This document shows, one piece after another, positions 39,601 through 49,353 of a stretch of DNA of 64,000 nucleotides. A program made the translations under genes and the position numbers. Positions within the stretch are counted from its first letter, which is position 1. Each line of letters starts with the position of its first letter. Source of the DNA: an uncultured Flavobacteriaceae bacterium (GTDB lineage: Bacteria; Bacteroidota; Bacteroidia; Flavobacteriales; Flavobacteriaceae); contig CALHGE010000009.1 of the NCBI GenBank assembly GCA_938029725.1, positions 108,123 through 172,122 of the forward strand, given 5' to 3'. The notes beneath the pieces were generated by a model. That model did no database searches. It saw only the letters and a program-made list of their open reading frames with translations, and was not told the origin of the DNA.

Positions 39601-41181
39601 GAAATTAATGGCCTTCTTACTTTGAACAATGCGGGTATCGCAGTGCCTTATCTCAATGTAGATTATGGTTTTGCTCCTAATTCTAGAGTTCGACTTACCG
39701 ATCAGACATTTGATTTTGAGGAAATCGCCTTAACTGATGTAGCTGAGCGAACTAGGGCTACTCTAGATGGTACTATAAAACACTCCTTCTTTAAAAATTG
39801 GCTGCTTGATTTAAATATAGATACTAATGACGACCGCTTGCTAATTCTTAATACCCAATATGACGAGGAGGAATTATATTACGGTAAAGGCTTCTTAAAC
39901 GGAACAGGAAGAATTTATGGCCCTACAAAAGCACTTACTATAAAGGTAGAAGGTGAGACCGCCCGCGGTACTTCACTTAATATTCCACTTAGTGATGTAG
40001 CCACTTTGGGTGATTATTCTTTTATTAACTTTATTGATAAGAAGAATAGGGTTGCCTTCGAAGAGCAAAGAGTTTTAGATGATATTGAAGGTTTAGAGCT
40101 TGAATTTGATTTGGCCATTACTCCAGAAGCGGAAGTTTCAATTGTTACCGACACCAAAACGGGGAGTACGCTAAGAGGTACCGGTGAGGGTATTATTTTA
40201 ATGCAGATTAATACCCGAGGCAAGTTTTATATGTTTGGAGACTTTGTTGTAGTGACAGGAGAGTACAACCACAAGTTTGGGGGCATAATAGATAAGAAAT
40301 TCAGAGTAAAACCCGGAGGTACTATCGTCTGGGAGCAAGAGCCCTTAGCAGCAACTTTAAATATGGAGGCAGTATACAACCTCAGTGCTAATCCAGCTCC
40401 TCTATTAGATAATTCAGGCTATTCTAGAGGTATCTCGACAGACGTTGTGATTGAGTTGACGGGCGAACTTGAAAGTCCAAATATTGGTTTTAATATAGAA
40501 TTTCCGGGCACAAACTCTATTATTCAGTCAGAGTTAGAGTACCGCTTGCAAGATCCAACAGTGGAAGAAAGAAATGCCATATTTTTACTTGCTCAGGGTT
40601 CTTTTGTGAGTGATGAAAGTGGTATAACACAACAAGCAATTACAGGTAACATAGCGCAATCAGTTTCAAGCATGTTAAATCAATTGTTAAGCTCTAACAA
40701 TGATAAATTCAATCTTGGTATCGACTATCAACAAGGTGTTCGAAATCAAAGTGCAGGTATTGAAACAGATAGTAGGTTAGGGGTGACCGTTTCTACCCGA
40801 ATTAGTGACAGAGTATTGATAAATGGGAATGTAGGTGTGCCTGTTGGTGGCGGAACAAGTGAAACTATAGTTGCTGGAGACGTTGAGGTGCAGCTTCTTT
40901 TAAATGAAGAAGGCACTTTGAGCGCCAAGTTTTTTAGTAGACAAGGTGATGTGCAAGATTACTTAGCCGATCAAATTGGTTCTACACAGGGTGTTGGACT
41001 TTCTTATGAGGTTGATTTTGATAATTTTAAAGAGCTTTGGCGAAAAATCTTTAAGACAGCGAAAGCGGCGCCTAAGAAAGAAGCAGAGAACGAAGCAATT
41101 GAACCTAAAATTGAACCTATTGCTATCATGGGTAATGATAGTCTGGTACGTTTCTACACAACAACAAAAGACCGACGTTAG
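36655..41181 (+). CDS. tamB: TamB-like envelope protein (DUF490)
   Basis: A 1508-residue AsmA/TamB-family protein anchored by one N-terminal helix (LLRIVLVFILICVLGTLIL, about 22-40). The long body of repetitive beta strands forms the hydrophobic groove thought to carry phospholipids, or to aid outer-membrane protein insertion, between membranes. The C-terminal TamB domain (about 1100-1450) is recognised by GEYNHKFGGIIDKKFRV, GTIVWEQEPL, IEFPGTNSIIQSELEYRL and GNVGVPVGGGTSET. The start codon is TTG at 36655: an in-frame TAA lies just upstream (36649) and no ATG precedes the membrane helix. TamA is not in the window. Confidence 0.9.
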   Translation: MEYHQKAKVKHKSPIKKLRKILLRIVLVFILICVLGTLILSLPAVQTRFAKVATNSINKEFGTNISINKLKVSLISWNTSLKGIYIEDYEKDTLFYVHELTTSILNIKNLAKGKLEFGDIAIDGLDFKLKTYKDSTTTNIEVFIDKLDDGKPRKPGASPFYFSSSDVEIVNSTFKQYDENRETEEMLNFKNLNISAENFLILGPEVSTAIKAMSFNSQRGLQVDKFSTNFKYTKQQMRFDSLGIKTPESELKGDLVFNYDRKDFKDFLNKVNIQANFIESTLAFDEINKLYDQFGTAKKVTFSSKINGVLNNLNAENLFAQSDNTGIRGDFNFKNLFKKDKSFIMSAKMKNVTTSYYELRSLLPNILGTLPSSFQKLGQFTVRGNALVSETSINAKVNLNTAVGSSYADLELTNIDNIDNAEYKGFVSLIDFDLGGFTQQKSLGKTSFDFNVEGKGFLQENLNTEIIGQIYSVDFNGYKYQNVKVSGIVKDQLFDGTLVANDENLKFNFKGLAEFGSGGNNFNFIASVDYADLKKLNFINDSISIFKGNVNMDITGNSLDNIAGDIKFTKTNFQNQNDTYYFEDFKVSSTFAADSTRTININSTDIITGFLKGKFKVEELGMLLQNSLGTVYTNYRPFQISKGQTLAFNFKIYNKIVDVFFPEIQFDPNTFIKGNIAADAGDFKLNFKSPSISAYGNQADKIEMKIDNKNPLFNTFVSVGDLSTPYYDVKNFNLINTTLKDTLFFRAEFSGGSEYDDSYNLNFYHTFNQENKSVIGLKTSDISFKGNTWVLNKEGDSKNKVIINRTLDSISIQEIVMNNEAQEQIRLRGTLADSTSKDLQLQFKIVSLDKIAPVIDSLNLEGEVNGTLNIFQKDGIYLPSSNLGIDDFSINGIRLGDLTMGIVGNKDLTDYVVNTQITDNGIEKLGIVGNINNKGEVPTAQLLANFRNFDLEPFSPLGEGVIDNIRGDVNGSVRINGDINNPEINGLLTLNNAGIAVPYLNVDYGFAPNSRVRLTDQTFDFEEIALTDVAERTRATLDGTIKHSFFKNWLLDLNIDTNDDRLLILNTQYDEEELYYGKGFLNGTGRIYGPTKALTIKVEGETARGTSLNIPLSDVATLGDYSFINFIDKKNRVAFEEQRVLDDIEGLELEFDLAITPEAEVSIVTDTKTGSTLRGTGEGIILMQINTRGKFYMFGDFVVVTGEYNHKFGGIIDKKFRVKPGGTIVWEQEPLAATLNMEAVYNLSANPAPLLDNSGYSRGISTDVVIELTGELESPNIGFNIEFPGTNSIIQSELEYRLQDPTVEERNAIFLLAQGSFVSDESGITQQAITGNIAQSVSSMLNQLLSSNNDKFNLGIDYQQGVRNQSAGIETDSRLGVTVSTRISDRVLINGNVGVPVGGGTSETIVAGDVEVQLLLNEEGTLSAKFFSRQGDVQDYLADQIGSTQGVGLSYEVDFDNFKELWRKIFKTAKAAPKKEAENEAIEPKIEPIAIMGNDSLVRFYTTTKDRR

Positions 41182-41338
41182 TTTTACTACAAAATTAGAT
41201 GTATTAGTTGAATTCAAAACAACTTAAGTGTTATCGTGCACACGAAAACGTTTTAGTAGGTTAAATCTATGTAAATAAGGGGGCTTGCAATTCTTTTATC
41301 CAAATAAGTTTGTTACTTTCGTTGGCTTAATTTTTTTT

Positions 41339-42325
41339 ATGGATTCAAAAATAAAAAAGATAGGTGTTTTTACTTCCGGAGGTGATTCTCCAGGAATGAA
41401 TGCTGCTATTCGAGCAGTAGTCAGAACATGTGCCTTTTTGAAAATAGACTGTGTTGGTATTTATCGCGGCTACCAAGGAATGATTGAAGGAGACTTCAAG
41501 CCTATGGACGCCCGTAGTGTGAATAATATCATCAACAAAGGGGGCACCATTTTAAAGTCCGCCAGATGCAAAGAATTCCAAACTGCCGAGGGAAGAAAAA
41601 AAGCGTACCAACAATTAGTTGCCGAAGGCATTGATGCGTTTGTTGTAATTGGTGGTGATGGAAGTTTTACAGGCGCCATGATTTTTAATAAGGAATATGA
41701 CTTCCCCGTCATCGGAATTCCAGGTACAATAGACAATGATATTTTTGGCACCTCAAACACCTTAGGTTTTGATACCGCTTGTAATACGGTGGTTGAAGTA
41801 ATTGATAAAATTAGAGATACAGCAAGTTCACACAATCGACTGTTTTTTGTTGAAGTAATGGGCAGAGACGTTGGCCACATCGCCTTGAATGTAGGGGTTG
41901 GTGCTGGCGCAGAAGAGATCTTAATACCCGAAGAGGATTTAGGTCTTGAGCGCTTGTTAGAATCTCTAAAACGAAGTAAAGCTTCTGGTAAATCATCTAG
42001 TATTGTAGTGGTTGCAGAAGGTGATAAAATTGGAAAGAGCGTCTTTGAGTTAAAAGAATATGTAGAAGAACACTTACCGGTCTATGATGTCAGGGTTTCT
42101 GTTTTAGGTCATATGCAGCGCGGTGGTGCTCCTTCGTGCTTTGACCGTGTTTTGGCCAGTAGAATGGGAGTAAAAGCTGTAGAGACTTTATTGGAAGGTA
42201 AAACGAGCTTGATGGTGGGTATTCAAAATAATGAATTGACTTTAACCCCCATAAGCAAGGCCATCAAGGGGCATACAAAAATTGATAGTGAGCTCATTCG
42301 AGTTTCAGACATAATGACAACATAA
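41339..42325 (+). CDS. pfkA: ATP-dependent 6-phosphofructokinase
   Basis: Glycolytic phosphorylation of fructose-6-phosphate. In the 328-residue form: FTSGGDSPGMNAAIR (11-25), IGGDGSFTGA (104-113; the GGDGS glycine marks ATP rather than PPi use), PGTIDND (128-134, catalytic D132), EVMGRDVGH and HMQRGGAPSCFDR. The frame extends to 41285, but ATG at 41339 fits the family start MDSKIKKIGVFTSGGD. It begins the pfkA-gapA pair with a 26-bp gap. A TACTTTC at 41314-41320 could be a degenerate -7 box. Confidence 0.97.
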   Translation: MDSKIKKIGVFTSGGDSPGMNAAIRAVVRTCAFLKIDCVGIYRGYQGMIEGDFKPMDARSVNNIINKGGTILKSARCKEFQTAEGRKKAYQQLVAEGIDAFVVIGGDGSFTGAMIFNKEYDFPVIGIPGTIDNDIFGTSNTLGFDTACNTVVEVIDKIRDTASSHNRLFFVEVMGRDVGHIALNVGVGAGAEEILIPEEDLGLERLLESLKRSKASGKSSSIVVVAEGDKIGKSVFELKEYVEEHLPVYDVRVSVLGHMQRGGAPSCFDRVLASRMGVKAVETLLEGKTSLMVGIQNNELTLTPISKAIKGHTKIDSELIRVSDIMTT

Positions 42326-42348
42326 TTAAACACAATTAAACACAATAA

Positions 42349-43353
<1,005 letters not shown>

Positions 43354-43372
43354 CAAAAAGTTTATATTTATG

Positions 43373-43420
43373 GTATCCTGAAGATGGGTGATTTTCACTT
43401 ATTTTCAGGATACTATTTTT
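43373..43420 (+). terminator. Terminator of the pfkA-gapA unit
   Basis: A perfect 10-bp stem GTATCCTGAA (43373-43382) / TTCAGGATAC (43404-43413) encloses a small inner hairpin GTGA/TCAC (43388-43398). TATTTTT follows. It lies 20 bp after gapA and ends 12 bp before the kinase ATG, so the kinase is likely reached by read-through or by its own promoter. Confidence 0.85.
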
Positions 43421-43432
43421 AAAAATGACCGT

Positions 43433-44284
43433 ATGATATTAATTGTGGATAGTGGCGCAACTAAGGCTGATTGGATAGCTCTTGATGAAAAAGGAGAACA
43501 ATTATTTTTAACTCAGACCTTGGGCTTAAGTCCAGAGGTTTTGACAAAAGCGGTTATAGAAGATCGTTTGGCTAATAATTTTGAACTGTCAAAAAACAGA
43601 GAGAAAGTAAGCCACCTTCATTTTTATGGTGCTGGTTGTGGAACCGATCGAATGAAAAAGTTTTTAAAAGAAATTTTTTCAGATTATTTTCCAAATGCTA
43701 AAGCAGAAGTGAAGGAAGATACCTATGCAGCCATTTTCTCAACAACTAAAATAGGGCATCAAGGTATTGTTTGTATTTTGGGCACAGGCTCTAACTGTAG
43801 CTATTATGACGGGCATCAACTTTTTCAAAAAGTCACCTCTTTGGGGTATATTCCGATGGATGATGGTAGTGGTAATTTTTTCGGAAGAAAGTTGATACGA
43901 GATTATTACTTCCATAAAATGCCACAAGATTTAGCCATGAAGTTTGCTAAAGGTTATGATTTGGATGCAGATGTAATCAAAGAAAACCTGTACAAGCAGC
44001 CTAATCCGAATACCTACTTGGCTACTTTTGCACGATTCTTAGTTGAGAATAAAGAGCATCCGTATTGCAAGGGCGTAATTGATAAAGGCTTTCAGCAGTT
44101 TGTAAATAATTACATCATGCAGTTTGAATTAGCGACTAAAGTTCCAATCAACTTCGTAGGAAGCATTGCGCATTACTTAAAAGAAGAATTAATAAACGTT
44201 TTAAAGCGAAACGACCTTATTGTAGGGGTTATTCGTCAGAGGCCTATTGAAGGTTTGGTAGAGTTTCATAAAAAGACGATTTAA
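43433..44284 (+). CDS. BadF/BadG-type N-acetylhexosamine kinase
   Basis: A 283-residue ASKHA-fold kinase. MILIVDSGATKADW (1-14) is the phosphate-1 loop, ILGTGSNCSYYDG the phosphate-2 loop, and PMDDGSGNFFGRKLIRDYYF is conserved in the BadF/BadG/GlcNAc-kinase family; FVGSIAHY near the C-terminus is the adenosine motif. Likely phosphorylates GlcNAc (or MurNAc, as MurK enzymes do). That would link to the salvage locus at 66-9483, since NagZ releases unphosphorylated GlcNAc. A GTG start at 43388 is possible but lies inside the gapA terminator; ATG at 43433 is preferred. Confidence 0.8.
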   Translation: MILIVDSGATKADWIALDEKGEQLFLTQTLGLSPEVLTKAVIEDRLANNFELSKNREKVSHLHFYGAGCGTDRMKKFLKEIFSDYFPNAKAEVKEDTYAAIFSTTKIGHQGIVCILGTGSNCSYYDGHQLFQKVTSLGYIPMDDGSGNFFGRKLIRDYYFHKMPQDLAMKFAKGYDLDADVIKENLYKQPNPNTYLATFARFLVENKEHPYCKGVIDKGFQQFVNNYIMQFELATKVPINFVGSIAHYLKEELINVLKRNDLIVGVIRQRPIEGLVEFHKKTI

Positions 44285-44369
44285 AAAGCTCAAATTAAAA
44301 GTGCGGAGAGCAAATAATAGAGCACATAGTGTAAACAACTAAGGGCTTCGTATCAAGACAAAAGCTGGT

Positions 44370-44458
44370 GATTAGACCCTGTCATTTTGATGGTGTCTAT
44401 CGTTCTCTGGCTTGCAAACAAGTTGAAATTTTGCAGCGAAAAATATACAGTACTTTCG
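44370..44458 (+). other. Spacer with imperfect hairpin and promoter-like sequence
   Basis: Between the convergent kinase and ridA genes. An imperfect ~13-bp hairpin with a 3-4 nt loop spans 44370-44401. A TTTG-like box (TTG 44431-44433), 17-bp spacer and TACTTTCG (44451-44458) resemble the Bacteroidota promoter pattern with one mismatch, pointing right into the end of ridA on the opposite strand. No gene follows it in that direction, so an antisense or small RNA is the only use I can imagine. Confidence 0.25.
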
Positions 44459-44491
44459 TGTTCAAAGGGCAAGGTATTTCAGACCAGTCTA

Positions 44492-44872
44492 TTACAGAAC
44501 AGCAATCATAGAAATTTCAACATTTACAAATTTCGGTAAATTGGCTACTTCTACCGTTTCACGGGCAGGAGCGGTCTCTTGATTAAAGTAAGCTCCGTAG
44601 ACCTCATTTACTTCAGAGAATTGATTCATATCGGCTAAAAATATAGAAGACTTTACTACATTCTCAAAGGTCATTCCTGCTTCTGTAAGAATTGCTTTAA
44701 GGTTTTCCATAGATTTTTTGGTCTCTGCTTTGATGTCACCTTCTACTAAGTTTCCTGTTGCAGCATCCATAGGGATTTGCCCTGAAATATATAGGGTATT
44801 CCCGCTTAAAACAGCTTGATTGTACGGTCCAATAGGAGCAGGTGCATTCGCAGTATTAATTATTTTTTTCAT
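44492..44872 (-). CDS. ridA: RidA-family reactive enamine/imine deaminase
   Basis: Hydrolyses reactive enamines and imines such as 2-aminoacrylate made by PLP enzymes. The 126-residue length is standard. APAPIGPYNQAV (10-21), YISGQIPMD (28-36) and PARETVEVANLP (102-113) are signatures; R104 matches the catalytic Arg105. It lies 84 bp downstream of lptD and probably shares its transcript, an arrangement I recall from other Flavobacteriaceae. Confidence 0.95.
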   Translation of the reverse strand: MKKIINTANAPAPIGPYNQAVLSGNTLYISGQIPMDAATGNLVEGDIKAETKKSMENLKAILTEAGMTFENVVKSSIFLADMNQFSEVNEVYGAYFNQETAPARETVEVANLPKFVNVEISMIAVL

Positions 44873-44956
44873 AAAAAGAGTTTTTGTTTTAATTCTTCCA
44901 AATGCGGAAACTGTTCAGGGCAACTATCGGTTTTTAGTGTTTACTTCTACAGTAAT

Positions 44957-47701
44957 CTAATTTCTTGGTGGTTGACTTCGATTCTCCCACTTTAAATCTT
45001 TAAGAATGCTTGAGCTTATCCCGATAAAGAAATCCCATCGTTTGTATTGCCCAAAGGGAGTCCAATTAAAACGCATATCAAAACTACCTAGTTTTCTTGA
45101 CAGTTGTAATTGGGTAAGGGTAAAGCCTTTTCCTTTAAAATCATACCCGGTAGAACCACCTACTTTCCAACGTGGTGAGAGCTGAATATTTCCTCGTACC
45201 ATTAGTGAATGACTGCCAAACTCATTCTGCCTAGCAGAATTATTATAAGTGGCGGAATAGGCTAGATTAAAGTCCCAGGGTATTTTTGTACCATAAACAG
45301 GGTTGTCAATATCCTGATCTTTTCGGTTATCCTCTTCATAAATACGTTCACCAAATTCGTCTTGCTTTTCAAAAGGGCTGTTCAGTTCATCTTGGGCAGA
45401 ATAGTCGTATTGCCCTGCTTCTTCTTTTTTCTCAGCGTCATCGTCGTCCTCTTTCTTACCAAACATTTTACTATCAATTCGATACCCTATGTTGATATTA
45501 GCACGTGACAAACGCAGAAGGCTACCGCCATTATCAATATTGAAGGTGTTGAAACGTCTACCATTATTGTCAAGTGCATACGGGTCTAAACCTGCAGAAA
45601 AGTTAATAGACATCTTATTGTCTAAGATATTAGTACCCCCGTTTATACTTAAAGGACTCAATCTTAACGAATCTGCTTCAAGATTATAGCCTGAAGAGAT
45701 ATTGAAATTACTCAATATTGGTACTTTTTTTGGTTCAATAATTGAAGAATCCTTGTCCCTTACTTTTGCTTCTAAGGTATTGGCTAATGAAAAACTTAGG
45801 CTATTAGATTTGGTCAAACGTGGTGCGCCATTTAAGGTTCCTTCAAACCTGCTAAATTGAACGACATCACCATTTTCACCAATGTATTCATCATAGAATT
45901 GGTCAAAAGATGGAGCATAACCATAGCTAATCGAGGGGCGCATTACGTGGCGTATCGCTTGTATTTTTTTATCATCACCTAATCTAAAGGTACCATAAAT
46001 TGTAGTTCCTATGCTGGCACTGAAATTATAGGTATTGTAGCGATCAAAACCGGCAATAGTATCTCTCACGACTGTGCCTCTTTGTGTTGGGTCTTCAGCT
46101 TCCTCGTAGCTTTGGTTGAAAGTTTCTAAAGCCCATACATCTTCATAGTTTCCGCCCATGCTGACACTTAGGTACTTGAGTACTTTAAAGTTGGTGCTTA
46201 TCGGAATACGGTGCCGAGCACCGAATTTGCTATTTTCAAACATTGCACTGGTTAAGAAATCTTCATCATTGGTGGTTAATGAATTTCTTGCATTGACGTC
46301 ATACTGCATATTGATATTCTGAATAATACCTTTTTTAATACCATCTCTTTTTACAAAAGGAAAAATACGTTCCATACTTGCTTGAAAGGTGGGTAGGGTC
46401 ATTTGAATATTGTCTTTACCATCATCTGTTGACCCTGGAGAAGTATCTTGACTATGTGTAGCGGTCAAACTCATATTAATGGATGGGTAGGCCGGAAAAG
46501 TCTTTGAGTATGAAATTGAAGATGAGTTGTTATTCCGTAATAAATTTGAACTACTTACTCTACCAAGTGAGTTTTGAAAGAATTGGCTACTACCTAAATT
46601 TACGGAGGCTGAAAAGCGTGAATTAGGGCTAGCCTTAGTGTCTTGAGAATGAGATATTCTTATGTTGTAATTTGAACTACTACTAAAGTCACTAAATCCT
46701 TTTTGACTCGTGACCAGATTTTGATAGGTAACATTTATGCTTCCGCGATATTTGTATCGTTTTACATAGTTGGAGCGAGACCGGATGCCCCAACTGCCAT
46801 TGGTATAAAAATCTCCAGTAAGTTCAACATCTAAATTATCTCCAATAGGAAGATAGTATCCCCCATTTTGTAAAAAGTAACCTCGGTTAGGGTCATTACC
46901 TATTGAAGGCATTAAAATTCCGGCACTTCTACCTACGCTCAAGGGAAAGTATGCAAAAGGCAAACCAATAGGGGTGGGTACATCTGCAATATATAGGTTA
47001 CTCAAGCCGGCAATAACTTTTTTGCCAGGTACAAGTTTCGCTTTTCGAATTCGAATATAGTAATCAGGGTTAATGGTATCTTCTGCAGTAGTAATTCTGG
47101 CCTCATTCATAAAGTAGACCGAATCATTCTCTTTTTTAGTTATTTCAGCGTACACCTTCATCGCATCGCTTCCTACGACTCCGCCTCCTGCTTGCTGCTC
47201 GGTTCTGGAATTGAAAATTAAGGCCTTCTGTGAATCAAAATTAAATCGAATAGAATCAGGAATCACTACTTGGTCTCCTTGTTTAAAGTAGGGCATTTGC
47301 GAATACACGCCCAAAGAATCTTTCATGCGACCAGCATAGACCTCATTACGTTCATAATCCATAATAATTACCCCGGCCTTTAACTCCGTATCTTGATAAT
47401 AGATTTCGGCTTCGTTGTAGAGGTATATTTTATTATCTTTTTTGCTTAAAATAATGGAGTCTTTGGCTTTGTATTGAATTTTGTCTAGTAGAAGGGGAGA
47501 ATTGCCGTTTGTACTACTTCGCTCGGTAGAATCTCTTAAAATGGAGTCTTTGGCTACCGGTAAAGTGAAAAGAGGGGCAATAATCGTATCCTTCTCTGCT
47601 TTTATAGGCAAACTGATTATTTTATCTTCTTGAGCTAGCCCAGAAAACATACCAAACAAAAGGAGGGAGAGGAAAAGTAAATGATGTTTATTTGATTGCA
47701 A
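44957..47701 (-). CDS. lptD: LptD/OstA-type LPS-assembly outer-membrane protein
   Basis: A 914-residue outer-membrane protein with a signal peptide (LLFLSLLLFGMFSGLA, ending near 23). An OstA-like N-terminal domain follows (about 75-240: IYLYNEAEIYYQDTELKAG, GVYSQMPYFKQGDQVVIPDS, VYFMNEARITT). The rest, about 250-914, is a large beta-barrel beginning at PTPIGLPFAYFPL. It inserts lipopolysaccharide into the outer leaflet. The barrel carries an acidic, low-complexity insertion (EDDDDAEKKEE) near residue 750, likely a surface loop. It is divergent from the amidase gene with 131 bp between starts. Confidence 0.88.
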   Translation of the reverse strand: MQSNKHHLLFLSLLLFGMFSGLAQEDKIISLPIKAEKDTIIAPLFTLPVAKDSILRDSTERSSTNGNSPLLLDKIQYKAKDSIILSKKDNKIYLYNEAEIYYQDTELKAGVIIMDYERNEVYAGRMKDSLGVYSQMPYFKQGDQVVIPDSIRFNFDSQKALIFNSRTEQQAGGGVVGSDAMKVYAEITKKENDSVYFMNEARITTAEDTINPDYYIRIRKAKLVPGKKVIAGLSNLYIADVPTPIGLPFAYFPLSVGRSAGILMPSIGNDPNRGYFLQNGGYYLPIGDNLDVELTGDFYTNGSWGIRSRSNYVKRYKYRGSINVTYQNLVTSQKGFSDFSSSSNYNIRISHSQDTKASPNSRFSASVNLGSSQFFQNSLGRVSSSNLLRNNNSSSISYSKTFPAYPSINMSLTATHSQDTSPGSTDDGKDNIQMTLPTFQASMERIFPFVKRDGIKKGIIQNINMQYDVNARNSLTTNDEDFLTSAMFENSKFGARHRIPISTNFKVLKYLSVSMGGNYEDVWALETFNQSYEEAEDPTQRGTVVRDTIAGFDRYNTYNFSASIGTTIYGTFRLGDDKKIQAIRHVMRPSISYGYAPSFDQFYDEYIGENGDVVQFSRFEGTLNGAPRLTKSNSLSFSLANTLEAKVRDKDSSIIEPKKVPILSNFNISSGYNLEADSLRLSPLSINGGTNILDNKMSINFSAGLDPYALDNNGRRFNTFNIDNGGSLLRLSRANINIGYRIDSKMFGKKEDDDDAEKKEEAGQYDYSAQDELNSPFEKQDEFGERIYEEDNRKDQDIDNPVYGTKIPWDFNLAYSATYNNSARQNEFGSHSLMVRGNIQLSPRWKVGGSTGYDFKGKGFTLTQLQLSRKLGSFDMRFNWTPFGQYKRWDFFIGISSSILKDLKWENRSQPPRN

Positions 47702-47832
47702 GGCTATATATCCTATTTTTGTAAAGGTTTGGCTTCACTTTAGGAGTTCAAACTTACATATATTTTTTGTTCCCCTAATAGAGTATTACAATAAATTTAA
47801 CCATTTTCAGAGCACCGAAACACCGCAATTCT

Positions 47833-49299
47833 ATGAATATGAAAGGTTTTCTTGTTATCCCGTTTTTACTTCTACCACTGCTATTGACTTCTTTTAGCGC
47901 TATAAATACGGAGAAAAATAACGATGACCAGTTTGTTGTTGTTCTAGATGCGGGCCATGGTGGGCACGATCCAGGAAACTTAGGAAATGGGTATTTAGAG
48001 AAGAATATTGCTCTAAATATTGTTTTGAAAGTGGGTGCTATTTTGGAGAAAAACCCAAATATTAAGGTAATCTACACTAGAAAAGATGATACGTTCATCG
48101 ATTTGTTTGTTCGCGGTGAAATTGCAAACAAGGCAAATGCAGATTTATTTGTTTCCGTACACTGTGATTCGCATACATCAGATGCTCATGGTGCCGGTAC
48201 TTTTGTTTTAGGGCTTCATGCGAACAAGCAAAATTTCGATATAGCGAAGAAAGAAAACTCGGTAATCTATCTAGAAGATAATTACGAAACAAGGTATGCA
48301 GATTATGATATCAACTCGCCTGAGTCGGTAATCGGACTTACAATCATGCAAGAAGAGTTTTTAGATCAGAGCATTGCTTTAGCAAAAACCATTCAAGATA
48401 ATTTTACAGAAAAATTGAACCGTAAAGATAGGGCTGTAAAACAAGCAGGTTTTATCGTTTTACATCAAACTTTCATGCCAAGTGTTTTGGTTGAAACCGG
48501 CTTTCTTACGAATGACAAGGAAGGGGCCTATTTAAATTCAAAAGAAGGGCAAAAAGAAATGGGCACGGCTATCGCCGATGCTATTCTGTCTTATGAAGTA
48601 GGTATGGCGTCTAGTGTTGCTAAGACACCAGAAATGGTTATGATACCTGCGCCAAACCCTGAGAAGGAGGTGGTTTTAAGTGTGCCAAGTGCAGATAAAA
48701 GCCAAGTTTTAAATAAAATTGAAGCTGTTGAAGAATTGGCGGAAAATACGGATGCGAATTCAATGGTAAATAAACCAGTAGTAAAAAAGACTTTGGAAGA
48801 GAAAATTGCTGCTGCGGAAAAAGAAAAGCCAAAGCTACCTATGGTGGTTAAAGACGAAACCAAAGTTGCAGAAGAGCAGTCAATGGTAGAAAAAGAAGAC
48901 CTAGGTATAGCAGAAAAACCGAAAGTGATAGCGATTGCCAAAGAAGAACTTGAGAAGCCTGAAACACTTGTGGTTGAAAAGAAGGAAGTGGCTGAAATGC
49001 CAAAAATAGTTTCGCAGTCAACAAAACCTGCGGGAGATATTGAGTTTAGAGTTCAGCTAATGGCAAGTTCTAAAAATTTACCTTTGCTATCCACTACGTT
49101 CAATGGGCTTAACAAGTTAACTAAGGAACCCGTTAAAAAGTTATACCGATATATGTATGGCAGTACGAATTCGTTTAATGAGGCAAAACTCTTAAAGAAA
49201 ACTGCTGCGCAGAAAGGCTATCCTGCAGGCTATATAGTTGCCTATAAGGATGGAGTTAGAATTCCTACGGCAGAGGCAATCAAAATGGTTTCAGAATAA
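47833..49299 (+). CDS. N-acetylmuramoyl-L-alanine amidase (Amidase_3) with C-terminal SPOR-like domain
   Basis: Cuts the amide between MurNAc and the stem peptide. The 488-residue protein has a signal peptide (residues 1-25). The Amidase_3 domain (about 35-255) has zinc ligands H42 (DAGHGG), E56 (YLEKN) and H110 (SVHCDSH), plus the catalytic Glu in LVETGFLTND. The stretch around 125-175 is the insertion that forms the autoinhibitory helix in AmiB/AmiC. A Pro/Glu/Lys-rich linker (about 265-395) leads to a SPOR-like end (EFRVQLMASSKNLPL onward) that should bind septal denuded glycan. Likely a cell-separation amidase needing an activator. Confidence 0.9.
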   Translation: MNMKGFLVIPFLLLPLLLTSFSAINTEKNNDDQFVVVLDAGHGGHDPGNLGNGYLEKNIALNIVLKVGAILEKNPNIKVIYTRKDDTFIDLFVRGEIANKANADLFVSVHCDSHTSDAHGAGTFVLGLHANKQNFDIAKKENSVIYLEDNYETRYADYDINSPESVIGLTIMQEEFLDQSIALAKTIQDNFTEKLNRKDRAVKQAGFIVLHQTFMPSVLVETGFLTNDKEGAYLNSKEGQKEMGTAIADAILSYEVGMASSVAKTPEMVMIPAPNPEKEVVLSVPSADKSQVLNKIEAVEELAENTDANSMVNKPVVKKTLEEKIAAAEKEKPKLPMVVKDETKVAEEQSMVEKEDLGIAEKPKVIAIAKEELEKPETLVVEKKEVAEMPKIVSQSTKPAGDIEFRVQLMASSKNLPLLSTTFNGLNKLTKEPVKKLYRYMYGSTNSFNEAKLLKKTAAQKGYPAGYIVAYKDGVRIPTAEAIKMVSE

Positions 49300-49353
49300 T
49301 AACCATGAACGAATAATTATATCTAATTTTGTTTAAATCCTAAAACCATTCTA

